Made by a program: the position numbers and the translations under genes
In this document: positions 53,018 to 64,000 of the stretch, piece by piece
Layout: every line of letters begins with the position of its first letter
How positions within the stretch are numbered: the stretch's first letter is position 1
Assembly (NCBI GenBank): GCA_905182995.1
Contig: CAJJDP010000051.1
Location: 254,718 to 318,717, forward strand
Direction: 5' to 3'
Length of the DNA stretch: 64,000 bases
DNA from: Paramecium octaurelia
Taxonomy: Eukaryota > Ciliophora > Oligohymenophorea > Peniculida > Parameciidae
The notes under the pieces: model-generated
The model's input: the letters and a program-made list of their open reading frames with translations, nothing else
The model's database searches: none
What the model was told of the DNA's origin: nothing

Positions 53018-56000
53018 TCAAAAATTTATGAGAGTTCTCATCATTCTTTCAAATGTATCATCTGCGAATAAAGTTTAAGAAGGAACTAAGTAAACAAAAT
53101 GAATAATAATTCGACTGTTCTCAAATATTTTTTCCTTAAAGAACGTAATTATAATTATCATAATGAAGGCGAGAAGTAGTATATACAAAATGTTAAAAAT
53201 CTATTAATATATTATAGTGAGTTTATTACTTTTTGTTAATTAACTAAGTCAGTGGTTAACTAAATTAGGTCATTATAGAAATAGGAATTTATTACATTAA
53301 TTATATCTGAAATCATAAATGCTCCTTCTAATTCATTCTATGTTGGAACTGCCCTGTAAGTAAAATTGTTTATAGCCATATCGACTTAAATCAAGTTCTC
53401 AATATAAACTAATATAGCTTTCAATCCATTTTTCATATTCTAATTCATAATAGTTGGACATAAATCCTTAGACTTTTCTTTTAGATAATCTGGCAAAAAT
53501 GTGCACAGATCGCCAATCTAAACACTGTCATAGAACTCTATAAATGAATCAGTTACAAGCATCCTTCTATAGAAAATATATAGTTACTTAGAGAAATCAA
53601 AATCCTAAGAGGTATATTTCTGTGTGTTAGCCAAAGATTCCTTTATGTAAAACCACATTTTATCAAAGTATGCTTCATCTAAATATATGTAATTTTTTCT
53701 GCCATAGAGCACTTCTCTTTGTGCAAACATTAAAGGTATATCCCCACCCAAATCACCAATCTATTTTTTAAAGTAAGATGTCTAAGGGTATTTATCCAGG
53801 TATTCCTAGAACTCAATGAAATTAATTATACTATTGAGAGTAACCAAGAAATATAACAATACTGATGTAAGCAAGAATCTACATATTGGTATTTTTTTCT
53901 TTCTCTAATACTTACACATTCTTTTTCCTTAATCTACTTTATTGTTCGTAAAATTCTCTTCCTTTTAATCCAATTACAGATTGTAATAAAAAACATAGGA
54001 ATTATCAGCCAATAATTAATCCAATAACAATTTGTTCTTTTGGATCTCCTTTTAAATTGCATCTTCATCATAATATTGACTCAGCTAAACAAATAGCATC
54101 AGCTTTTTATTTATAAAAGATTTGACATAACAGTTCATTAACATGATCAAAATTAGAAATATCTACTCCAATATAAAAAGAGTTTTAAGTTTGTCTTAAA
54201 AGTTCTCCCCACGATTTAAGGTTTCTGTCATTATATCCTCATTTAATTGAGTCATAATATCTCTCAATGTCGGATAATTCTTAAAACTATAAAACACTTA
54301 AGGACTATCTGGTAAGGCTTATTTTTCAAATACATAATTCATCTTTAAGATATATTAAAAGCTTAATAAAACTGAAATAGCGGTTCTCAGAGTCATATTG
54401 TACTTTTCAGATTTATAGGAATCCAAATAAGCATATGATTCTATATATTTACTTTAGAGTAAGTTTTACAATTCTTCTCGATTGAGGACAGATTTTAAAT
54501 TTTCATTCAAAGAATCAAACCCCAAACCTAAATTGGAAGTAGCAAATTTTGATACTGTGTTGTATTCTTCTGCAGTTATAATCCCCTTTGTCTTTTGAAC
54601 ATTATAAGTCCATAAATTCCATCTAGTCACTACAAACATATCAAGTGGTTGAAAAAATAGATTCTTGATTTCCAACAAATTAATATCATCAGCGAATTCA
54701 ACCAAATTCAGACTCGTCAAATGCTAAGATATATTTATATATTACAATAATTATAAAAGATCCTTGTAAAATCAAGTTTAAAAGAAAAAGAAATATTACT
54801 AATTGATGATATCTTTTCATTGGAGTATGCTAATTAAATTTGTTGTAGAGGTCATATTTTCGATAAAATTTAGAATTTCTCAACCTTTTAATAGAAGATA
54901 CTTAAGATTAATCTTCTCTATCGAATAACTCATCCTTTTTTAAATCAATAGCCTTTTTATCTATTTAATCATCCTCTATTATTGGTATGGATTTGAAGGA
55001 TTGCTTCTTACTATTCTTTGTATCTTAAATAATTAATGGGTTTTGATCCGGCTCAGTTCTCGGAGAGACAAGTTATTATTGAAAAGTATCGCATTAAATT
55101 TCATTTTAGATACTCTCTTGATTGAATAACTTACTTTTAGTAAGCTAAGTTCTGCCCGCTCGTTCATCATTCAGAATATTAGCTAGAAGTATAGGATCCC
55201 CTTCATCGGCTATGCTAAGACATTAACTAGATTTTGATTCATGTGTCTTTGTTTCTTTCTTAGTAGAACCCATAGTATTTTATTATGTTATAGATAAATT
55301 TACCAACTCAATTATCATATATATCATTTTATTTTCAAGCATTCTTAAATTTACATTTAAACTACAATAGTAAGAAACATCCTCTTGTAAAAATAATGAT
55401 GATTATAATTTAGATTGATTTATTTAGACATTTTCTATATAACAACTATTTTTAACGTCTTGTAAATCAGGGATTATTGAAGTAATTTATATTCCTATTT
55501 GAAAAAGGTCTTAATATTTACTAGTTTAACTCACTTTATTTGTTATGTTTGTAATTAGGTATTTATCATTTACTATTATAGTTAAATGCTCTTGAGGAAT
55601 CTGAGTTATAAGAGATATAAAATTTAATTCATCTAAATACGTGATGTCGATTGCAAAGTTAACAGAATCAATAAATTAACCATGATTGATGTAGTTTTCA
55701 TTTTATTATCTAATATATTTAGATTTCCCAATTCTTATAAATTCGTTAACTATTCTATCATGCCATTCTTTTATACCATTAGGAATTAAGTCTGCCAATT
55801 ATCGATTACAAACGTAAGATGGTGCATTACTAGAAACTTTACTCATTTATAATTGTTGGTTTTCATACTTGGTCACAATGTAAAACATATTCTTATTCAT
55901 AACATAATCAGTTTAACTTAATTCATTATTTTTCTTAGAATGGATTATCATATCATTTGCTTCTAGTAAATCATTTAATATTTCTGCATAAAAGAAACAA

Positions 56001-57175
56001 ATTAATGCCTAAAGCATATCATTTGGTTCTTTTAAATAAGAATTGTCTATTATATGCTTTAGTTTAAGCAATGATTTAATATATGCATAAACTTACTAAA
56101 ACTCATTGTTTTTCCAATTTTACAATAATTTTATTTTTTGTAATAATAGTTTCTTAATGTCATTAAGTATAATTATATTTTTTATATCATTTTAAATAAC
56201 CTTTTACGCCAGTCCAAATAATGGTTGAGTTTACTAAGTTAATTGATAGTAAGAATTCATTTAATTTACACATTTCTTTAATAGTAAATTTCGTTTCAAT
56301 TACCTTACAAATTAGTCATCCTTAACCTTATTTAGTATTAAAAAACATTCATAAAACTTCTTTTATTATAATAATATTGATGCATTAATAATCTGATCAT
56401 CACAGAAAATGTAGTCAGATAACTTGAATGATGTCATTATTCTCAACAAAAAGGGGATGATAATTATTGATATGGAATTCTCATAATGAATAAATTAAAT
56501 TATCCCAACATATAGAGTTATCAATTAAATTGAAATCATTAACAATCTAAGTGAGGAGTTCCTCTAATTTTTAAGCAATATTAAATCCATCCCTGAAATG
56601 GCTGAATTGATAATTGCTATAATTTGAATAATTCTAAGATGATATTATAATTTATATGAAATCATCAGTAGAATGTTTAAAATGGACGAGAGAACATAAA
56701 ATAATGTTATTTCTGTTCTTTAAAAGTTTTTAGTTTCTATATTGAGTGTTCCTTAAACGAATAAAATTTCAAATATGTAAAAAAACAATATGAATCCTCC
56801 AATGATTTACCCTTAAATATCATTAAATTATTCAATCACAAAATTCATCAATCCCACTTTCATCAAAGAATTTATTAAACTCATTATACAACTTCCAATT
56901 AGGTTTGATTTAAATATATACAAAACATGCAAAAGCACGAACAAAATCCCAACAACATAAAAATATGGTATTTAAATTATAATAGATGGTCTTGCAATTA
57001 ATGCTAAAATGTACAACCAAGAAGAATGATTCTCATAATATATGTACGAGATATTCAATAGAGAGGAAACCATTAAAAGAATATTTGTAAACTTCTCTGG
57101 CAATTTATAAGCTTTATCATCATACTCTAAGTATTTTGTCAGTAGTTTTGTTATGAGTGCTTTGATTAGGATCAT
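53018..57175 (-). CDS. Large multi-pass membrane protein with PAS-like region (tmcB-like), copy A
   Basis: About 1,361 residues. The N-terminal third is a bundle of hydrophobic segments. A PAS-like block follows with SSNAPSYVCN, LADLIPNGI, EWHDRI and FIRIGKSKYIR, the ciliate tmcB-type pattern (LIP, H, G). A polar linker leads to a basic LRNSKFYRKY motif and two TM segments bracketing a loop of several hundred residues, with final TMs near the C-terminus. Introns 54724-54745, 53567-53587 (21 nt) and 53201-53229. Frame is intact throughout. Probably a sensory membrane protein; ligand unknown. Confidence 0.8.
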
Positions 57176-57386
57176 TTAATTATTTAATTAATATGAATAA
57201 AGTGATTTAGATTAGCAGTCAAATTATACTCATAAAATACTCTATATCAAATTTTATAAAAATTATTTAAAAAAATACACACATTAATCAAATAAGTTTT
57301 TTAATTATTTGCTCAAAAAATCCTATATTAAAAAATGGAGAATGTATTTAATTTCTAAGAATAAAATAATGCAATTACTAATAATA

Positions 57387-60300
57387 TCATTTCTAATTTA
57401 AAAAGGTCCTCAAAATTCTTTCAAACTAATCATTTGTAAAGAGAGAATAACTTGGTAAAATCTAAACAAATTATATAACTTATTTTGAACTATTAATGAA
57501 TCTTATAATCAATTTCGGTGTCCATATCAAAATTATTGTTGAAATAGACACTATATAACAAATGTTTATTATCTAGTACATAATAAAATATTTTTACATA
57601 CAAAATTTAAACTAATTAGTTGGTCATATCTTTTAAATCTTCAATGAATTATGTATTTACATCCTTAATGATTTCAGATAAAATATAAACTCCATCTAAT
57701 TCGTTTTATACGATCGATGATCTTTGAGTAAATTTGTTAATTTCTATTTCTTTTGCAATTAAATTATAACTGTAAATTAACACTGCCTTTAAACCGAGTA
57801 ACATATTCTAATTAAAGATTTAAGGACATATAAATTCACTTTTTTCCTTTAAGTCAATTGGAATATAATCACACAGATTTGATACTTATAATTGTTCGTA
57901 ATAATCCTTATACTTTTGTGTAATCAAAATTCTAATTTAGACATAAAAAGTACTTGGAAAAATCTCGTTGATATGAATCAAATTTTGCAGTATTGTTCAA
58001 AGCTAATATAACTCTTTCGTAAATATTATCAAAATCTTCTTTAGTTAAATAAATTATCCTATTTCTTTCATACAATATTTCACGTTATGCAAACATACAT
58101 GGAAAATCGACACCTAAATTAATAATTCCTTCCAAGTAATAAGTAGTGTCAGGATATTTTTATAGGAAGCTATTTTATAAAAAATACATCACAAACTGAT
58201 TGAGAGAAAAAAGAATGTATATTACAGATATAATTATACTGTACTTAATTACAGAATTGTTAGAGATCTTTTAAAATTTAATTTTAGCTTAAATGTCCGA
58301 ATTTTAAATTTATTGAAATGATTATTCCTTAAGATCCATGTGTAGTCGATATTAAAATTTAAAAGAATTGTCTATCTTAATTTTACTTAAGCATTATTAA
58401 TATTTTTTGATTTCAAGTTCTAACTCCCTCTCATCAATATATTACTTGAGATTGATACACTATTTTAATCTTTTATCAATTATTAGTTACAAAACCAAAA
58501 TTACAAGTAAAAAGAATATAAGCAAAGATTAATCAATAGCTAAAATTGTTTTAATGTCTCTTTAAATCAAATTTGCTCGAGTAAGCGTTTATGATATTAC
58601 ATCTAGATTAAGTGATTAAGCGATATCATTTAATACCTTATAGTTCTTATAGCTATAAAAAGCCTATGGAGAATCTAATACAACAGTTTTTTCAATTTTA
58701 TAACCCATTTTAAGTGTATACTAAAAATTCAATAGAACTTAAATTGCCGTTCTCAAAGACATGTTATATTATTCATTTTCGTATGAATCCAAGTATTGAT
58801 AAGCATAAAAATATTTACCTTATAATAATGTCTGCAATTCTTTTTTGAATAATACTGATTATATATTTGAATTCAATTAATCATACCCTAAATCTAAGTT
58901 AGATAAGGCAAAGGCTGTTCTATTAGTATACTCATCTTGTGTAATTAATTTTTCATTCAATTGATTTCTATAATTAAATAATGTCCATCTAGTTACAAGA
59001 AATAACTCTATGGGTTAAAATATTAAACTCTTAATTTCTAATAAATTGATATCCTCAACTAATGTTACTAGGCTCATATTTGATACTTACTAAATATATA
59101 ATGTATTAATACAATAATCATGAATATAATCTGACATAAACATAACAGAAACATTATTGCAATAATCATCTTATGCATTCTGTAATAAGGAATGTATTGT
59201 AAAAATTTACTATAAAGCTCATATTTTCGATAAAATTTAGAATTTCTTAATAATTTCATTGATGAAACCTAAGATTGAGCATCATAAAATTAAGCATGTT
59301 GTTCTTCTTAAAATTAGGATTTCTTAAATTGGGATTTAAATCTTTTTGCAATTCTTTTAAATAGAACAAGTGATACTTCCTCATCTCGAGGAGTAATGAT
59401 TTGTTATTATGCCATCGATCCTTCATCTATGTTTAAATAGTTCTGCTTGTAGTTCCTATTATCCTAATCAACTGAAAACTCATAAGGATCCTCAATAATG
59501 TTGTTTTCTAGTTCGTAAGGAATCTTCTCAAATGTGTTTTGATATACAATTTATTATTCTGTATGCTGACCTTCGTTTTTTTTACTTAACTATTTCTTAA
59601 AATTCTCAAATTGTATTATCATATACAACATAACCTAGTTATTCATTCTAACTGTGATATTAACATCGCAATAATAATTCATTTCACCTCTTTTATCACT
59701 AAAATTTTTGGAACTCAAAATTTGATCAGACTGCATCACCATCATGTTTTCTAAGTAACAACTCTCAGTTATTTGAGTGACTGAAGGTATAAAGTTATCA
59801 ATCTGTTTGCCTAATTGAAAATATTTACTTAAATTGACAAATTCACTAAAGTTTTAACTAATGGAAGTAATTTAATAGTTTTGATCTATTATTACTGTTT
59901 TTGTTTACAAAAGTGTGGGCTAGAATAAACAAACAAAATCGACTTCATCAGTATAGAAAATGTCAATAGCAAATTAAACATTTTCAATGAAATTCTCATT
60001 TGCGATGTAATTGTTATATAGATTTCTAACATACTTCGATTCACCATCCGTAACAAACTTATCTACTAGTAACGAATGCCATTCTCTAACACCCAATGGA
60101 ATAAGATCATCAAGGGTTTATTGCAAAAGGTCTTTGGTGCGTTACTTGAGATAGATTTAACGATGAGTTTATTGTTTTAGTAATTGGCAACTAAATAGAT
60201 TAATTTAGACAACATTGAATCATTAAATTTAATTTATGTTTCTTAAGATGTTGAAAAACTACTTTAAATTTATTGAGCTCTAAGCAAATCATTTAATATC

Positions 60301-61484
60301 TCAGAATAAAAAAAGACCTTCAAGGATTAGATCATCATACTATTTTATTCACTATGTAATTATTCCAAGTGCCGACTTATCATATTAACTTTATCAGTGT
60401 AATTCAGTAGCTATTTGAAATTAATATCTTTAAAGTTTTGAAGCAAAAACAATTTATTTTCAATTAAACCGTTCAATTAATTTGATAGTATTGTGTTTTA
60501 TTCATCATTTTTCATAAGTTGTTAACACACTCCCTTTAAAGTCTGATTAGGCTTTGATATTTTAACAATTATTAAATCAACACATTATTTCATTAATTAA
60601 TCGCATTTGGCCTATCTCATAACCCCTAAATCCTTTAAATTGTTTAAAATTACAAAACATTCAAAACCCTTCCCTTCTTCTAGCAATAAAGAAGCCTTTA
60701 AAATTGGATCGTCAGTATTATGATTTGAGAATTATTATTACATTATAATTTTTAACAATAACGGCAGCATCGCTAATGTATATGAATGTTAATAATTAAT
60801 AAATTCAATTATTCCAAACACAAGTGTTGCCAAATGAATAAATGCCACCACTTTCCTAATTAAACTGTTTCTATAGTTGTTATATGAAATAATTAATGTC
60901 AACTAAAAGCATGATTTAATTAGAGCTAATATTTATATTAGAAATTAATTTAATCTAAACAACTAAAAGTAAATGAGCAGAATATTTAATATAAAATCTA
61001 TGATATTTAAGTAATTTAAATAAGAGACTTAAAAATTAATGGTGTTTACAGTGAGTGTCCCTTATATAAGTGTAACATCCAAAAATTATTATATTACAAT
61101 AAATAAACCAATTGAAATTTCTAGTTTATCCTTCATTTCTTCAAGTAAAAAATTTAAAACTGCTGTTTTCAATAATGAATTAAATAAACTAATGATAGAA
61201 GCCCCATAGAAATTTTGATTGAATAAAAAGACAATCCATAATATACTATAAGTTAGCATTAAGAAGTCCAAATAGTCGATATTTATTATTAATTAAGGCC
61301 TTGCAATTAGTACCAATATGTAGATCCACGATTTCACATTCCTTTGATAGAGATAGGAGATATTAATTAGTGAGTGTTACAACAATAGAATATTTACTAG
61401 AGGTTCTGGGAGTTTGTAAGCCTTGTTTTCAAAGTCTAATAGTTGAACAAAGAGTTGGAAAAAAAATTAGTTTTTCTTAAACAT
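57387..61484 (-). CDS. tmcB-like multi-pass protein, copy B, with one-base frameshift
   Basis: Tandem paralog of the gene at 53018-57175, with the same order of segments and introns at matching positions (59090-59112, 57932-57953, 57573-57597). About 1,342 residues if repaired. Near 60117-60120 the frame slips: SSNAPKTFCNK is in the upstream frame, but LDDLIPLGVREWH is in another, while copy A reads straight through the equivalent motif. The break lies at a short TTT (AAA on the coding strand) run and is equivalent to one missing base. A sequencing error or an early pseudogene mutation would both explain it. Confidence 0.75.
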
Positions 61485-61583
61485 ATTAATTAAGCTTGAT
61501 TAATATTGATTTACTCAATTATAATATATATTAATGAAATGTTAAATTAATCTTTAATTTATATATAATATAAAATTGATGTA

Positions 61584-62566
61584 TCACCCTTCAGTTTATG
61601 TACCTTACTGGCCTTCGTTATGTTATTCTTCTTTTTGTTCATTGTTACTTTGAGTTTATTAATTTTCTTATTAATAATCTTCTTATTTCTTATATTAATT
61701 AAATCTATACATTATTATTTTATATGTTAGATTGTTCTGCAATTAAAGATGTGTTGTTTACAGAGTGAAACGTTTTAGCAAATTAATCTGGCTATAATCT
61801 AGTGGCAGCAATCAATTTTCCTTTTACATCCTTCTCCCTTTATTACGTTGCCTATAGCTTTTGCACGATTTACAATTCCTATATTTCTAATTATTTGATG
61901 TGTTTTTCTTTTTCCTCATTTTCTTGAATTGTTTTGACTTTTAATTAATCCTGTTCCTATTTTATTTTTATTTTTTTTTCATTTAATTTTTCTCGTATTA
62001 GAATTTCTGATAAGTTTTACTCTTGCTTCCTTAGAGCTGCTTTTAATTTCTAATTTTCTTGCCACTTTCTTTGTTCCTCAATAAATTTAAACTGTTCATA
62101 TTATAACAACTTCCTATAATTTTAGGCTTCATCATGCTTATATTATCTAAATTCTTATTTGACTTTTTTCAGTTAATTTCTTTCAATGGTTGTTTTTATG
62201 TACAGTTCTTTGTATCGATCATTTCGAATGGATTAATCTATTAAATCTTTGGAATCATTCTATGAATTTCTATAATAAAGTGCATTTTATTGTAATTTTT
62301 ATTACTTCTAAAACGAATATAGCCTATTTTATTACTTTCAAATGTGCTGCTACTTTTTATTGATAAACTTCAGATGTCAATTATTCTGTTTATTTAATTC
62401 TTTTAATTAATTTGCCTTCTTCATTTCGAAGTTACCTTATTCGATTCTCCACACTTTAAGCCTACAATTCCAACTCTTTTTTCCTCCTTTTCACTTCGTT
62501 TAATGTTACTTCTTCAGAATAATGAAGTGAATGAAGTTGTTGGCTCTAAGATATCCTAGGTAACAT
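61584..62566 (-). CDS. Coiled-coil protein, 310 residues
   Basis: Mostly charged coiled coil rich in Lys, Glu and Gln, with KYLL-type heptads (NYRKLLQYEQFKFIEEQRKW) and a polar tail. The 28-nt intron 62308-62335 is required. A second candidate intron (61689-61710, 22 nt) gives an acidic Gln/Glu-rich end at TGA 61584-61586; if unspliced, the protein ends at 61639 with a basic tail instead. Both versions keep a multiple of three. No named family; likely a cytoskeletal component. Confidence 0.72.
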
Positions 62567-62652
62567 CAAATAAAATATAATAATTGTCAATTAATTCATA
62601 TGAACAAATCACTTATTATATAAGCAAAAATAATAATAAAAAGTTCGTTGAG

Positions 62653-63382
62653 ATGAAAAACATATTATCCAAAAAGCACTTCCCTTAAGGTCATTTTTCT
62701 TAAGCTTCCGCCTAATTTAAACTTAATTAATGCTAATTATACATCAAACCAGCTGAACGAAGCCGTATCAATAAAAATGTAATAAGAGTGAATGATTCCT
62801 TAATAGGCTACGAGTGCTGAATTGGGTTTGGCTAAGCAAAATAAGAGTTAAATAAGAATCAATCAATGCAAATACGAATCATCTCTTCAAGATATGTTGC
62901 CAAAGAGAGACGAAATTTATAAGTAAGAATTTAAATAATTGAATCGTAGATACAGAAGGAGACCTTCTCCATCCAGAAATCAAAGCAAAAGAGACCTATT
63001 AAGTCATTCAGTAGATTTTATTAAGCCTCCACATGTCGAAAGAGATTGTTCGTTTAATAATTTTCATAAGAAAACAAGTTAATCTGGATTTTATAAGAGA
63101 CCCTAAGTCTCCATTTCCTTAACCAGAATGAAAGAAAACGAAGCTGCCAACAGAATGTTCGATTATTCCAATAAGGAAAATGTGATTTACGACCTAATTA
63201 ACAAGCAAATACAAAGAAATCCAATAACTGGCAATGGATTGCCCAATTAGGGTAAAACTGGGATAAAATGCAATCCTTCAAAGAGATCCCATATGGATGA
63301 AATCCTATTTTAAGTAAGTGTTATAATTAAGGTTTAGAATAGGGATTTGAATGGGAGAAAGAAGTGGGATATTTAATTGTGA
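62653..63382 (+). CDS. Basic polar protein, unknown
   Basis: About 225 residues, rich in Lys, Arg, Ser, Asn and Gln, with RRYRRRPSPSRNQ-like and KRDLLSHS stretches and no hydrophobic segment. The 28-nt intron 62779-62806 is needed; a 24-nt one at 63314-63337 is frame-neutral. Composition resembles disordered cytoskeletal or nucleic-acid binding proteins. It lies 86 bp from the start of the divergent coiled-coil gene. Confidence 0.65.
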
Positions 63383-63476
63383 TTTAGTTATAATTATTTG
63401 GTATCATACATGTGGTTCTCTTAAAACATATTATTATTTGTCATCTAGATTATCTAAATATTATATTAATTAAATT

Positions 63477-64000
63477 ATGCATAAAATTCTGTTCGAGAAT
63501 AAGCTGTCAACTCAATCTCCTTTTAGTCCTTTTGGTTCTTGCAAAAACTCAAAGCCAGGCATAATAGCAAAGATAAAAAATAAGATTTAAGATCTGTTCC
63601 AACCTTCCATCTACCCATCAAGTTCAATTTAACGGATACAATACTAGTATGACCAGAATTTAGATGAAGAACTATCCTATTAATTAAAAAATAATCTTGT
63701 AATTGTAGATCACATTATACCTAACAAGGAGCATATTCCTACTGCAAAACGCAAGTCCTTATAACCCTTTGATTAATATCTCAAGCAACTTGACCAAAAC
63801 CAAATTTAAATATCTGACGAAGCCAATATCAATAAATAGATCTAACAAAAAGATTAGGAACCCCAGCTTCCTAAATCCAAGCAACAAATGATGTTTAAAA
63901 AAAATCATGCTAAAAATGAAAAATAAAGAAAAATGGAAGGTAATTTTTGTTTTTATTTTCAATAGACAACTCATAAAAAAGAGACATTTCTTTTAATAAA
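63477..64000 (+). CDS. Polar protein, unknown, 3' end outside the window
   Basis: Starts 94 bp after the previous stop. The first 154 residues are Lys/Gln/Asn-rich and disordered-looking (PFSPFGSCKNSKPG, then Gln-rich helix). A 26-nt intron (63940-63965, GTAATT to CAATAG) is followed by a second exon that runs off the end. It resembles its upstream neighbour in composition and may be a distant relative. No family recognised. Confidence 0.6.

Noticed and set aside
60141-60164. A 17-nt GTTAAA...CAAG segment as an intron that would fix the frame in tmcB copy B
   Set aside because: Shorter than any other intron here, starts GTT, and would delete the SSNAP motif that copy A conserves.

Overview
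The window is a piece of ciliate macronuclear-type DNA, almost certainly from Paramecium. It is very AT-rich. Long reading frames appear only when TAA and TAG are read as glutamine and TGA alone as stop. Nearly every gene is cut by tiny introns (19-32 nt, mode about 25) starting GTA and ending TAG or AAG. A trichocyst matrix protein gene (39226-40387) is a Paramecium-type marker. About 40 genes lie on both strands, usually 20-300 bp apart. I built the models by hand: introns were accepted only when they restored a conserved protein frame, and for the spliced models I checked that the coding length is a multiple of three.

Layout. 758-4004: a low-complexity protein, then minus-strand prefoldin and PH-like kinase genes. 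5597-8434: a DNAJB12/14-like chaperone and small proteins. 9629-12432: a PH-like kinase with an apparent one-base frameshift, and a sphingolipid desaturase. 12680-18813: a 2,010-residue coiled-coil protein with about 18 alternating repeats. 19008-24844: a 7TM receptor-like protein, ribosomal protein uL15, a MORN protein with an MGNCCS N-terminus, a selenoprotein W with its SECIS element, COMMD4 and two unknowns. 25164-28893: a CDKL kinase, a dual-specificity phosphatase and a CAP protein. 28852-31570: a 1,359-bp perfect repeat around a single N, most likely an assembly artefact. 30607-38295: an SNF1/AMPK-like kinase, a NOP14-like protein, a coiled-coil protein and a TMBIM/BI-1 protein. 39226-46920: trichocyst protein, tetraspanin-like protein, a second 7TM protein, a second MORN protein, a kinesin-13 and a gene broken by three in-frame TGAs. 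47218-52315: a small membrane protein, a SETD3/6-like methyltransferase, an ER protein disulfide isomerase and a divergent kinase. 53018-61484: a tandem pair of large multi-pass PAS-containing (tmcB-like) proteins, one frameshifted. 61584-64000: coiled-coil and basic unknown proteins, the last running off the window.

The contents suit a swimming, secreting, signal-rich cell: kinases and a phosphatase, cilium/cortex-type proteins (kinesin-13, CDKL, MORN, coiled coils), multi-pass sensors, exocytosis cargo and ER folding factors. There is no sign of operons; neighbours are mostly unrelated. The most striking element is the selenoprotein W gene, which must use TGA both as selenocysteine (codon 29) and as its terminator, because no other stop codon exists in this code.
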